The translations under genes and the position numbers were made by a program. From UBA6926 sp045562535 (lineage in GTDB: Bacteria > Chloroflexota > Dehalococcoidia > UBA6926): a stretch of DNA of 64,000 nt. The stretch covers positions 310,001 to 374,000 of the forward strand of contig JBJKVP010000003.1 in assembly GCA_045562535.1 (NCBI GenBank). The letters run 5' to 3'. The notes beneath the pieces are model-generated. The model saw only the letters and a list, made by a program, of their open reading frames with translations, searched no databases and was not told the DNA's origin. Shown in pieces: positions 25,830-34,554 of this stretch (position 1 is the stretch's first letter; every line of letters begins with the position of its first letter).

Positions 25830-27023
25830 ATGGATTTTCAATTCACCAAAGAGGAAGACAAACTTAGAAGTGACGTAAAGAGTTTTGTGAACAAAGAGTG
25901 GGATGCCGAAGGATTGGATCTTTGGAGTTTTTCTGGCCCATTACCATACAATATCGATGACCTCTATGGTCAAGAATTAATTAAGACCTTCGCAAAAAAA
26001 TTAGCAAAAAAAGGCTGGTATACGATGCACTGGCCTTCACAGTTTGGTGGACAAGAAGCTCCTATATCAACCCAGTTAGCTTACCGAGAAGAAATGGCAT
26101 ATAACGGAGCTCCAATATCGGTTGGAGGAGGTTTAATAGCCCCCGTGTTGATGATGTACGGTGCTGACTGGCAAAAAGAAGAATTTCTACCTAAATTGGC
26201 TAACGCAGATGTAGATTTTGCGCAGGGATTTAGCGAACCAAATGCTGGATCTGACCTCGCGAACCTTCAAACTCGTGCCGAACGCGACGGGGACGATTAT
26301 GTAATAACGGGCCAAAAAATATGGACATCTGCAGCTCATCGGTCAGATTGGTACCACCTGATGGCACGAACAGATCCCGATGCGCCCAAACATAGAGGTA
26401 TTAGTTACTTTCTTATTGACCTTAAAACACCAGGGATTACTATGCGACCCCTAATGGATTTAGCTGGGCGTAGGCGCTGGAGCGAAGTTTTCTTAGACGG
26501 TGTTAGAGTTCCAGCAAGAAATATAATCGGGGAAGAAAATCGAGGTTGGTATACCGCGATGACTACTCTAAGTTTTGAGCGGTCCAATATCGAAGGTCCC
26601 GCAAAGTTGCTTAGGGCCCTAGAACTTTTTATAGATTATGCTACACAAACCAAATTAAATGGCACACCGATAATAGAAGATCCGATCATTCGCCACACCC
26701 TAGCCGATATGCGTGTAAGGATTGCAATGTCTAGGACACTTTCTTATAGAGTTGCTTGGATGCAAAGTCAGGGTGAACTTCCAGTGATGGAAGCATCAAT
26801 GACTAAACTGCTAAACGATATGATGACCAAGTACATATTTTGGCCCAAAATGGCAAATATGCTTAAGGAGTATGGAACCCTTATGCGGGAAGATCCGAAA
26901 GCGCCGCAAGAGGGATTGTTTGGAACTAACTCGATACTATCGTTTGGATCAGGTTTTGGCGGAGGAACATCAGAGATTCAAAGAAATATAATTGCTCAGA
27001 GAGGTCTCGGCCTTCCCAGGTAA
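25830..27023 (+). CDS. Acyl-CoA dehydrogenase family protein (subtype B)
   Basis: 397 residues from ATG 25830, which follows GGAGCGGG and gives the MDFQFTKEE start common to the array. An upstream ATG at 25818 overlaps that ribosome-binding site. Motifs include MHWPSQFGG, SEPNAGSDLANL, GQKIWTSAAH, MTTLSFERSN with the IVD-type Glu, and GGGTSEIQ before IIAQRGLGLPR. It groups with the 4.3-, 28.5- and 29.8-kb copies by MHWP and the (G/A)GT.E(I/V)Q flavin contact. It follows the MFS gene closely and precedes a subtype A gene by about 120 bp. Confidence 0.92.
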   Translation: MDFQFTKEEDKLRSDVKSFVNKEWDAEGLDLWSFSGPLPYNIDDLYGQELIKTFAKKLAKKGWYTMHWPSQFGGQEAPISTQLAYREEMAYNGAPISVGGGLIAPVLMMYGADWQKEEFLPKLANADVDFAQGFSEPNAGSDLANLQTRAERDGDDYVITGQKIWTSAAHRSDWYHLMARTDPDAPKHRGISYFLIDLKTPGITMRPLMDLAGRRRWSEVFLDGVRVPARNIIGEENRGWYTAMTTLSFERSNIEGPAKLLRALELFIDYATQTKLNGTPIIEDPIIRHTLADMRVRIAMSRTLSYRVAWMQSQGELPVMEASMTKLLNDMMTKYIFWPKMANMLKEYGTLMREDPKAPQEGLFGTNSILSFGSGFGGGTSEIQRNIIAQRGLGLPR

Positions 27024-27146
27024 TTAGATAGTGCCGCAGCGTAACACGTTTTAGAAGGCATTCTTTTGCTTTACTGGGATGTTCAACCATGTTATCGTTC
27101 CACTACCTGAAAGGTCATCGACCATTATACGGTTGGGGAGGTAAAA

Positions 27147-28358
27147 ATGGACTTTAAACTTTCGGAAGAAGACACCCAGTTTCGGGACGAACTTAGACAA
27201 TTCATTGCCAAAGAGTGGAGCCCAAAAGATTTCGATGCTCATTCGATGAACGTATGGTCCTACGATTTCGACAACGCAGCAGCAAGGGATCACGCCAAAC
27301 TTTTCCAAAAGAAACTTATAGACAAGGGCTATTGGACCATGGCTTGGCCAGAAGAATATGGCGGCGAAAATGCGCCGATTTCGAAGCAACTAGTTTACTC
27401 CGAGGAAATGGCTTACCACGATGCTCCAGATGGTGAGCCGCAACGTAATGTTGCTGGGGCAATAATGATTCATGGAACTGATTGGGTAAAAACTAATTTT
27501 ATACCAGGTATGGCAGATAACAGCATAGACTGGGCCCAAGGCTTTTCAGAACCTAACGCCGGAACTGATTTAGCAAATCTCCAGACCCGAGCAGTCGAGG
27601 ATGGAGATGATTACGTCGTGACGGGACAAAAGATCTGGTCTTCTGGATCACATTTTTCTAATTGGTACCACGTTATGGTGAGAACAGATCCAAATGCACC
27701 TAAGCATCGAGGTATTACATATTTAATTATGCAACTGAAAGACCAAAATGGAGAGCAAATGCCGGGCATAACTCTCAGGCCACTCTATGATATGTTAGGC
27801 CGTAGACGATGGAACGAAGTTTTTATGGACGAAGTAAGAGTTCCTAAAAGGCAATTAATAGGGGAAGTTAACCGTGGATGGTACGCAGCCATGACCACTC
27901 TGAATTTTGAGAGAACAGGAATTGAAAGCGCTTCCAGACTAATTGGGGTGCTAGACAGATTCATAGACTCTATGTCTAAAACTAAGTTCAATGGAGTTAG
28001 CCCACTTGCTGATCCATTAGTTAAACATCAGTTAGCAGAAGCTAGAATCACTTTAGAAACTGACAGAATGCTGGCTTATAGGGTTGCATGGATGCAAGCG
28101 AATGGAGAAGTACCTCAGACCGAAGGAGCTATTTCAGGTCTGAGAGCACTATCAACAGCCAAATTTGTCTTTTGGCCAACATTAGCAAAAATTATTGGAC
28201 CATATAGGGCTCTGTTAAAAGGGGAACAGCGTGCACCTGGAAATGGGATATATGGAACTAACTATGCCCTTAGCATGACGACAGGATTTGGTGGTGGTGG
28301 TGGTTTAGCGCTAGGGCCAAATATTATCGCGCAAAGAGGTTTAGGTTTACCTCGATAA
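27147..28358 (+). CDS. Acyl-CoA dehydrogenase family protein (subtype A)
   Basis: 403 residues, subtype A: MAWPEEYGGENAPI, SEPNAGTDLANL, GQKIWSSGSH, MTTLNFERTG, and GFGGGGGLALGPN before IIAQRGLGLPR. It is very like the 20.8-kb protein through the central region (GITLRPLYDM.GRRRWNEV), suggesting tandem duplication. GGGGAGG lies 5 nt upstream of ATG. It is the only subtype A gene directly flanked by two B genes. That is the arrangement expected if A and B chains assemble together, although this is inference. Confidence 0.92.
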   Translation: MDFKLSEEDTQFRDELRQFIAKEWSPKDFDAHSMNVWSYDFDNAAARDHAKLFQKKLIDKGYWTMAWPEEYGGENAPISKQLVYSEEMAYHDAPDGEPQRNVAGAIMIHGTDWVKTNFIPGMADNSIDWAQGFSEPNAGTDLANLQTRAVEDGDDYVVTGQKIWSSGSHFSNWYHVMVRTDPNAPKHRGITYLIMQLKDQNGEQMPGITLRPLYDMLGRRRWNEVFMDEVRVPKRQLIGEVNRGWYAAMTTLNFERTGIESASRLIGVLDRFIDSMSKTKFNGVSPLADPLVKHQLAEARITLETDRMLAYRVAWMQANGEVPQTEGAISGLRALSTAKFVFWPTLAKIIGPYRALLKGEQRAPGNGIYGTNYALSMTTGFGGGGGLALGPNIIAQRGLGLPR

Positions 28359-28465
28359 GGTATTCTTAAAGTAACTGCGTGATAATTACCCGTAAAATTC
28401 GGGCTCTAACACTGGTTTTAGGGTTTACGTAGAAAGCGTGGCGTGCTATCGTACTTTGGTCTTTA

Positions 28466-28485
28466 GAGACTTGATGGGAAGTCTC
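28466..28485. repeat. Inverted repeat in dehydrogenase leader
   Basis: Perfect 7-bp arms GAGACTT / AAGTCTC flank a 6-nt loop, about 45 nt before the 28529 start and its GGGAGG. It could be an operator or an attenuating hairpin. It is not followed by a U-run. Confidence 0.35.
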
Positions 28486-28528
28486 ACGACCGGGCAAAAC
28501 TGGGGTATTATTAAGGGAGGATTCTACA

Positions 28529-29731
28529 ATGGATTTTCGATTCTCAGCTGAAGACCTTAAGCTTCGGGAAGAAGCAATAGCCTTTACTAAAAAAGAATGG
28601 ACACCAGGACAATACGATCCCCAGATCTTAGTAAATTGGGATCACCAAGTAGAAGAAGCTGACCAGGCAATAAATGAATTTGAGAAAAAACTGGTTAAGC
28701 AAGGTTGGTGGACTATGCACTGGCCATCAGAGTTTGGCGGCAAAGATGCATCAATTGAAAGTCAGTTGGTTTACAAAGAGGCCATGGCATATGCTGGTGC
28801 TCCATCATCCACGGGAGGCGGGTTAGTCGCTCCTGCTTTAATGCTTTCAGCGCCAAAATGGATGCAAGATGAATTCCTACCCAAAATCGCTAATGCCGAT
28901 TTAGAATTCTCTCAAGGTTTTAGTGAGCCAGATGCGGGGTCCGATCTAGCAAGCCTAAAAACAAGAGCTGTAAGGGACGGCGATGACTATGTTATCAGTG
29001 GCCAAAAAATTTGGGGAACTTATAGAAATCCTTGGATCCACATTATGGTCCGAACTGACCCAGAAGCTCCGAAACACAGGGGAATTACCTACCTTCTAGC
29101 ACCTCTCAGAAATGCAGAAGGTGAGTTCAATCCAGGAGTAACGGTAAGGAAAATACCTGATGCTTTAGGTCGCCATAGGTGGGACGAGCTATTCATGGAA
29201 AACTGGCGTGTGCCGGCTAGGTACGTTTTGGGAGAAGAGAATCGAGGCTGGTATACAGCGATGACCACGCTGAGCTTTGAACGAAGCAACATCCAAGCGG
29301 CCGCTTCAATGATAAGGGCCATGGATGACTATATAGATTACTGCAAGGATCTCCAGAAGACTAAAAAAGGCAGCCCATTAGATGATCCGCAATTTAGGCA
29401 TCAACTGGCCAGCCTTAGAGTAGAGATAGAAACCTTTAGATTGATTTGCTATAGGGTTGGTTGGATGCAAAGTAAAGGGGAAATCCCACAAATGGAGTCC
29501 TCTATGGTGAAGCTCTGGGGTGATCTTCAGTTCCAGAAAACCTATAAAACAATGGCAAGAGGTCTCGGGGAATACGGAAATCTTCTGCCAACTCAAAAAG
29601 GTATAAAATTACCCGTAGAAGGATTCTTGAACAATCGAGCCTTCATATCAGGAACCCTAAGCGTGGCTGGTGGTACAAGCGAAGTACAAAGGAACATAAT
29701 AGCGCAGAGGGGATTAGGCCTACCTAGATAA
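28529..29731 (+). CDS. Acyl-CoA dehydrogenase family protein (subtype B)
   Basis: 400 residues, subtype B: MHWPSEFGG, SEPDAGSDLASL, GQKIWGTYR, MTTLSFERSN and AGGTSEVQ before IIAQRGLGLPR. It is closest to the next gene (29.8 kb) and to the isolated 4.3-kb copy, sharing the GTYR/STYR segment and the LLPT...LPV insert near residue 355. The start has a good AAGGGAGG. A 170-bp leader with an inverted repeat precedes it. Acyl-CoA oxidation is certain at family level; the substrate is unknown. Confidence 0.92.
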   Translation: MDFRFSAEDLKLREEAIAFTKKEWTPGQYDPQILVNWDHQVEEADQAINEFEKKLVKQGWWTMHWPSEFGGKDASIESQLVYKEAMAYAGAPSSTGGGLVAPALMLSAPKWMQDEFLPKIANADLEFSQGFSEPDAGSDLASLKTRAVRDGDDYVISGQKIWGTYRNPWIHIMVRTDPEAPKHRGITYLLAPLRNAEGEFNPGVTVRKIPDALGRHRWDELFMENWRVPARYVLGEENRGWYTAMTTLSFERSNIQAAASMIRAMDDYIDYCKDLQKTKKGSPLDDPQFRHQLASLRVEIETFRLICYRVGWMQSKGEIPQMESSMVKLWGDLQFQKTYKTMARGLGEYGNLLPTQKGIKLPVEGFLNNRAFISGTLSVAGGTSEVQRNIIAQRGLGLPR

Positions 29732-29781
29732 AGATAAAACAATCAGAATAATATCTAAATATTAGTAAAGGAATTTTGTAA

Positions 29782-30999
29782 ATGGATTTTCAACTAACGA
29801 AAGAAGCGCAAGCGATAAGAGACGAAGCACGTGATTTCGTCCGTAAAGAATGGAAAAATCCAGGCCACGATTTAACCGGAGGCCTTGCAGCATGGCATGG
29901 CGACGAAGATAACAGGCATGCCGGAGGCGAAATTGCGAAAGAATTTGCTAAGAAATTGGTGGACAAGGGTTGGTACACCATGCACTGGCCAAAGGAATTC
30001 GGTGGAGAAGAAGCATCCATTGAGAAACAACTAGCTTATAGGGAAGTTATGTCATATGAGGATGCACCAGCCTCTCTTGGAGGCGGTTTGGTTGCACCAG
30101 TATTGATGGTACACGGGGCAGATTGGATGAAACAAGAATTTCTTCCGAAGCTTGCTAGCGCCGACATTGAATTTTCGCAAGGGTTTAGTGAGCCTGACGC
30201 TGGATCAGACCTAGCTGGTTTGAAAACTCGTGCCGTAAGAGATGGCGATGATTATGTAATAAACGGACAAAAGATATGGGGCACTTATAGGAACGACTGG
30301 ATTCACATCCTTGTCCGAACGGATTCCGATGCCCCCAAACATCGTGGCATCACCTACCTTCTCGCAAGATTGAAAGATGAGAATGGGGATTATATGCCAG
30401 GTATTACCGTTAGAGGAATTCCTGACGGCACAGGTAACCATAGATGGGACGAGCTATTTATGGAAAACTGGCGAGTACCAGCACAGAGCATAATAGGAGA
30501 AGAAAATCGGGGTTGGTATGCGGCTATGACCACGCTGAGTTTTGAAAGATCGAACATAGGACGCCCCGCGCAACTACTGCGGACTTTAGAAGACACTATA
30601 GATTGGTTTGAAGCAAACTCCAAAAAAGGAACAGAAGATACGTTAGCTCGAGCTGAAATTAGAAATAGGCTAGCGAGCTGGCGAGTAGAAGTTGAAATGC
30701 TTCGCATGCTTTGTTACCGAGTTGGATGGATGCAGTCTCAAGGACTTGTTCCTCAAAGGGAGTCGTCCATGGTTAAAGCAACAGGGGACGAACTTTTCCA
30801 GAGAATCTACCGCGGCATAGCACAAATCATGGGCGGATACGGAAATTTATTGCCCACCAACGGCCCCAATTACAAACTACCTGTTAATGATTTCCTTCCA
30901 GCCCGTGGTTGGCAAAGCATAGGTACGAGCATTGGTGGTGGAACAAGAGAAATACAAAAAAATATTATAGCGCAAAGAGGATTAGGCTTGCCAAGATAG
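29782..30999 (+). CDS. Acyl-CoA dehydrogenase family protein (subtype B)
   Basis: 405 residues, subtype B: MHWPKEFGGEEASI, SEPDAGSDLAGL, GQKIWGTYR, MTTLSFERSN and IGGGTREIQ before IIAQRGLGLPR. It follows its nearest relative by 50 bp with AAAGGA as ribosome-binding site, so the two are likely co-transcribed. The repeated B type here, against the A/B alternation upstream, hints at a recent duplication of the 28.5-kb gene. The IVD-like Glu is retained. Confidence 0.92.
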   Translation: MDFQLTKEAQAIRDEARDFVRKEWKNPGHDLTGGLAAWHGDEDNRHAGGEIAKEFAKKLVDKGWYTMHWPKEFGGEEASIEKQLAYREVMSYEDAPASLGGGLVAPVLMVHGADWMKQEFLPKLASADIEFSQGFSEPDAGSDLAGLKTRAVRDGDDYVINGQKIWGTYRNDWIHILVRTDSDAPKHRGITYLLARLKDENGDYMPGITVRGIPDGTGNHRWDELFMENWRVPAQSIIGEENRGWYAAMTTLSFERSNIGRPAQLLRTLEDTIDWFEANSKKGTEDTLARAEIRNRLASWRVEVEMLRMLCYRVGWMQSQGLVPQRESSMVKATGDELFQRIYRGIAQIMGGYGNLLPTNGPNYKLPVNDFLPARGWQSIGTSIGGGTREIQKNIIAQRGLGLPR

Positions 31000-31081
31000 T
31001 ATCTAGGTATGCTACTAAATGATTACAAAAAATTATAATTAAGTTAAATCAAGTAAAACAATAGTTTGAGGAGGTAGGGTA

Positions 31082-32215
31082 ATGGATCTGGGACTAACTG
31101 AAGACCAAGAAATGTTAAGGTCAATGGCTCGAGAGTTTATCGAGGCAGAAGCACCTAGAACATATGTAAGGGATATGGAAGAGGATGACCGAGGGATAAC
31201 CACGGATCTTTGGCAAAAAATTGCCCAAGTAGGTTGGTTAGGGCTGATCGTGCCAGAAGAGCACGGTGGAACAGGCCAAAGCCTAGTCGACCTGGGAATT
31301 TTGATGGAAGAAGTTGGGCATGGTGTATTACCTGGGCCGTTCTTTAACACAGCACTTGTAACCGTCGGGATCCTAGATTCTGGTACTGATGCACAAAAAG
31401 CAGAATACCTACCAAAAATCGCAAATGGTGACATCATAGCGTCCCAAGCTATTATGGAACCATACTCTCGATTGGATGCGGGAGGAATAAACCTTGAAGC
31501 TAAGAAGCAAGGGGAAAATTATGTGCTAAATGGTAGTAAATTATTCGTAGAAAATGCACATGTATCCGACCTTCTACTTGTTCCAGTAAGAACAAGTAAG
31601 GCTGGCAAAAATGCAGAAAAAGGTATTACTTTACTACTTGTTGATACCAATAGTGATGGTATTAAAGTAGATAAACTCAAGACTATCGCAACTGATAACC
31701 AATGCGAAGTAACGTTTAAAAATGTAAAGGTATCAGTAGATAATGTCTTAGGGGAAGCCAATAATGGTTGGGATACTCTTAAACTCCTCTTGCAAAAGGG
31801 AGCGTCCCTAAGATGCTGCCAAATGGTAGGAGCACTACAAGAAGTGTTAGATATGACCGTCGAATACGTAAAAAATAGAGTCCAGTTCGGCAGACCTATC
31901 GGAAGCTTCCAAGCTATTCAGCATTATTGCGCCAATATGGCAACAGATGTTGATGGATCAAGATTTATAACATATCAAGGACTATGGAGACTAGGCGAAG
32001 AACTTCCATCAGACCTTGAGGTTTCTGCTGCAAAAGCATGGGTCAGTGATTCTGCGCAAAGAGTAGCAGCAACCGCTCACCAGTGTCACGGAGCTATCGG
32101 TTTCACACAAGAGCATGACTTACAACTCTTCACTCGACGATTGAAGGCTTGGGAAGTGTCCTTTGGAGATGGTGATTACCATAGAGAACGTGTAGCCCAA
32201 GCTATGGAAATATAA
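31082..32215 (+). CDS. Acyl-CoA dehydrogenase family protein, shorter divergent type
   Basis: 377 residues, clearly different from the other array members. It starts MDLGLTEDQEML, has VPEEHGGTGQSLVDL, and carries NRVQFGRPIGSFQAIQH in the C-terminal helical domain and CHGAIGFTQEHDLQLFTRR at the end. The FER Glu of the others is absent (LLLQKGASLRC at that place) and the final GLGLPR is missing. This branch includes FadE29-like chains of heteromeric steroid side-chain dehydrogenases, so a partner-subunit role is plausible. The ribosome-binding site is GAGGAGG. A strong terminator follows. Confidence 0.9.
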   Translation: MDLGLTEDQEMLRSMAREFIEAEAPRTYVRDMEEDDRGITTDLWQKIAQVGWLGLIVPEEHGGTGQSLVDLGILMEEVGHGVLPGPFFNTALVTVGILDSGTDAQKAEYLPKIANGDIIASQAIMEPYSRLDAGGINLEAKKQGENYVLNGSKLFVENAHVSDLLLVPVRTSKAGKNAEKGITLLLVDTNSDGIKVDKLKTIATDNQCEVTFKNVKVSVDNVLGEANNGWDTLKLLLQKGASLRCCQMVGALQEVLDMTVEYVKNRVQFGRPIGSFQAIQHYCANMATDVDGSRFITYQGLWRLGEELPSDLEVSAAKAWVSDSAQRVAATAHQCHGAIGFTQEHDLQLFTRRLKAWEVSFGDGDYHRERVAQAMEI

Positions 32216-32240
32216 ACCTTTTCAAAATAGCAATAAATAA

Positions 32241-32271
32241 AAGAAGGCTCCTGTAATGGGAGCCTTCTTTT
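32241..32271. terminator. Rho-independent terminator, probably bidirectional
   Basis: Perfect 11-bp stem AAGAAGGCTCC / GGAGCCTTCTT with a 6-nt loop, followed by TTTATT. It closes the dehydrogenase array on the plus strand. Its right edge reaches within 2 bp of the opposing phosphatase gene's stop codon, and A-rich sequence on the left gives a U-tract for the minus strand. Confidence 0.85.
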
Positions 32272-32272
32272 A

Positions 32273-33067
32273 TTACCAGAATTTACACTGGTTAACGAGT
32301 ACTCTGTTACCAGCTAGAAATCTTTCGGTTTCCAAATTCGCAGTTTCGAATTCAGGCGCAACACAGACTAGATCTGCTTTCGATTCTTTTATGAAAAGTA
32401 ACCCAGCAGCAACGTCCCATGGTTTTAACTCTAAATGCATATATAAATCAAACCAACCGGCAGCAACGTAAGCTAGCCCCAAGGCTGCAGACCCCATAAT
32501 CCTGATACGATGTACAGGCAAAATACCTAAGGCTATCTCTAAAGTTTTTTGTACTAATTCTTCGTTTGGCCCCATGTCTAAACCGATTGTCGCGCGATCA
32601 AATTGTTCAGCGGGTGAAAAGCTCATATTTTTACCGTTAAAAGTAAACCCTTTGCCCTTCTCGGCAAAAAATAAGTGGTCTCTCAATGGATCAAGAGTTC
32701 CGCCAATAATAGGCTCCCCTAAATAAGTGAGCGCCAGTGTAGTAGCTACGTTAGGGATTCCTTTAGCAAAATTAGCGGTTCCATCAATTGGATCCAACAC
32801 CCATCTAAACGGAGAATCAAAATTGACTGCACCTAGCTCTTCCCCCAAAAAACCATAATCTGGAAATTCTGTAAGAAGAAATTCCTTAACGGATTTCTCA
32901 ACTGCAAAATCAATGTCTGTGACAACATCTCGACGCCCTTTAAATGATACTTTAGGTTCCGCTAAACGAAACGCTGTCTCTAATTTTTCTCCAGCTATCG
33001 ATAAGGCCTCTCTGGCAACTATTGCGGGGCTTTTGCCATTTTTCGACTGATAATCGTCTAAATCCAA
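32273..33067 (-). CDS. Inositol monophosphatase family phosphatase
   Basis: 264 residues with the metal-binding signatures of the FIG superfamily: GEE near residue 75, the WVLDPIDGTANF motif near 90-101 and WDVAAG near 215. Members hydrolyse inositol-1-phosphate, histidinol phosphate or related sugar phosphates in a Mg-dependent way. Which one applies here cannot be decided. The start is TTG with ACAGGA 7 nt upstream. It follows trpS by 12 bp on the same strand and is likely co-transcribed. Confidence 0.87.
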   Translation of the reverse strand: MDLDDYQSKNGKSPAIVAREALSIAGEKLETAFRLAEPKVSFKGRRDVVTDIDFAVEKSVKEFLLTEFPDYGFLGEELGAVNFDSPFRWVLDPIDGTANFAKGIPNVATTLALTYLGEPIIGGTLDPLRDHLFFAEKGKGFTFNGKNMSFSPAEQFDRATIGLDMGPNEELVQKTLEIALGILPVHRIRIMGSAALGLAYVAAGWFDLYMHLELKPWDVAAGLLFIKESKADLVCVAPEFETANLETERFLAGNRVLVNQCKFW

Positions 33068-33079
33068 TCTAAAATCCTG

Positions 33080-34090
33080 TCATTTTATGAACCCGATTGC
33101 TTCTCTAACTTCTTCCATGGTAGCTATAGCGATAGCTTTAGCCTTTTCATTTCCTTCTCTCAAAGCTTCATCAACAATATTAGGTTTGTTCTCTAGTTCA
33201 CGGCGTTTTTCTCTAAAAGGCTCTAACGTCTCATTTATCGATTTCGCAAGTAAATCCTTGTCTTCAACACACCCAATGGTTGCATTAGTACAAGCTTCAT
33301 GGACTTCTAATTGAATTTCTTCAGAAGAAAATAGTTGATGTAACGCGTAAACATTGCATACCCACGGCCGCCCCGGGTCTGTCCTGCGCGCCCTTTGTGG
33401 ATCAGTCACCATGTTCTTTACTCGCGCTCTAGTTTCTTCAGGGGTGGCAGCCAACTCAATATGGTTATCTAGACTTTTACTCATCTTATTCTGTCCGTCA
33501 GTGCCAATTATTGAAGGGCTTTTTGAAAGAAGTGCCTCTGGTTCTGGAAATATCTCACCAAATTCTCCATTAAACCGTCTTACAATTTCACGTGACAGCT
33601 CAACATGAGGAACTTGATCACGCCCAACAGGAACAGTATCAGCTTTATAAATTATAATATCTGCGGTTTGAAGAACAGGATAACCAACAAGTCCATAATT
33701 CATCGCCTCTCCGTTAGCTCTTAGCTGCTCTTTAAAGGAAGGAACCCTTTGTAGCCATCCCATCGGAGTTATCATGCTCAAATAAGTATGTAATTCAGTT
33801 ACTTCTGGAACCTGAGATTGAACAAAGAGAACACTCTTTTCTGGGTCCAGCCCAGCCGCTAGCCAGTCCAATACCATCTCTCTTGTGTTTAATTCAATAT
33901 TCTTAGTATCTTCTAGTGTTGTCATCGCGTGGATATCAGCTACAAAATAAAAGCACTGGTACGACTCCTGCAAGCTCACCCAATTTTTTAGAGCACCAAA
34001 ATAGTTCCCTATGTGCTGGCGACCTGTAGGTCTCGCACCTGAGAGAATTCTCCCCTTCATTCCTTCTAATTCTGGTTGGTTACTAGACAT
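33080..34090 (-). CDS. trpS: Tryptophanyl-tRNA synthetase
   Basis: 336 residues, class I: HIGN at about 26-29 (RPTGRQHIGNYFGAL) and KMSKS at about 203-207, with the usual TrpRS spacing and length. It charges tRNA-Trp. The stop codon is TGA, directly after a normal C-terminus, which shows that TGA is a real stop in this genome. ATG 34090 lacks a clear ribosome-binding site; ATG 34060 (MKGRILSGARP) is an alternative closer to the family start. Confidence 0.95.
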   Translation of the reverse strand: MSSNQPELEGMKGRILSGARPTGRQHIGNYFGALKNWVSLQESYQCFYFVADIHAMTTLEDTKNIELNTREMVLDWLAAGLDPEKSVLFVQSQVPEVTELHTYLSMITPMGWLQRVPSFKEQLRANGEAMNYGLVGYPVLQTADIIIYKADTVPVGRDQVPHVELSREIVRRFNGEFGEIFPEPEALLSKSPSIIGTDGQNKMSKSLDNHIELAATPEETRARVKNMVTDPQRARRTDPGRPWVCNVYALHQLFSSEEIQLEVHEACTNATIGCVEDKDLLAKSINETLEPFREKRRELENKPNIVDEALREGNEKAKAIAIATMEEVREAIGFIK

Positions 34091-34262
34091 ATTATTCGAT
34101 TACTCCAAAATAATTAATCATTACACTGACTCAAGCCGATAGACTTACTCTAAGGGTATAGCCTTTATGATTGAATAAACACACTGTTTTTATTAATTCA
34201 TATATTATGAACCCATACTTATGACGAGATTCACGCACTTTTCTAACTCAAATCTTTCTTAA
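34091..34262. other. AT-rich spacer upstream of tRNA-Thr
   Basis: It must hold the promoters of trpS (minus) and the tRNA (plus), but I see no promoter that fits consensus spacing well and no coding sequence. Confidence 0.4.
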
Positions 34263-34338
34263 GCCAGCGTAGCTCAGGTGGAAGAGCAGCTGTTTCGTAA
34301 ACAGCAGGTCGGCGGTTCAAGTCCGCCCGCTGGCTCCA
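34263..34338 (+). tRNA. tRNA-Thr (anticodon CGT)
   Basis: A full cloverleaf is readable: acceptor GCCAGCG / CGCTGGC, D-arm GCTC...GAGC, anticodon stem GCTGT / ACAGC around loop TTCGTAA, and T-stem GGCGG / CCGCC with TTCAAGT. The discriminator base is T and CCA is encoded. Anticodon CGT reads ACG. Confidence 0.95.
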
Positions 34339-34554
34339 AAATGATTCATTTCCTCCCCTGGAATACTCAGCCTATCGGTTTATATCTAACAAGTACTTGG
34401 TACGTAAACAAATAATTAAACCGAAATTCAGATTTTTAATTACAGAACCTATGATAGGCGAGATGTCAGTAAAAGCAAGGCTATAACATACTAGCTAACT
34501 TGTAGATTATATTTAAAGCCTCTCACAATATTCATAGAAAAATCTTTTTTGAAA
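34339..34554. other. Non-coding region after tRNA-Thr with nested inverted repeats
   Basis: TCGGTTTA (34375-34382) pairs with TAAACCGA (34417-34424), and GCCTATC (34370-34376) pairs with GATAGGC (34453-34459). These are mutually exclusive folds in an AT-rich stretch. No duplicate of the tRNA 3' end, which would mark an attachment site, was seen. Confidence 0.35.

Noticed and set aside
27051..27389. Minus-strand frame across the 27.1-kb dehydrogenase start
   Set aside because: It lies antisense to a well-supported gene and has no recognisable domain.
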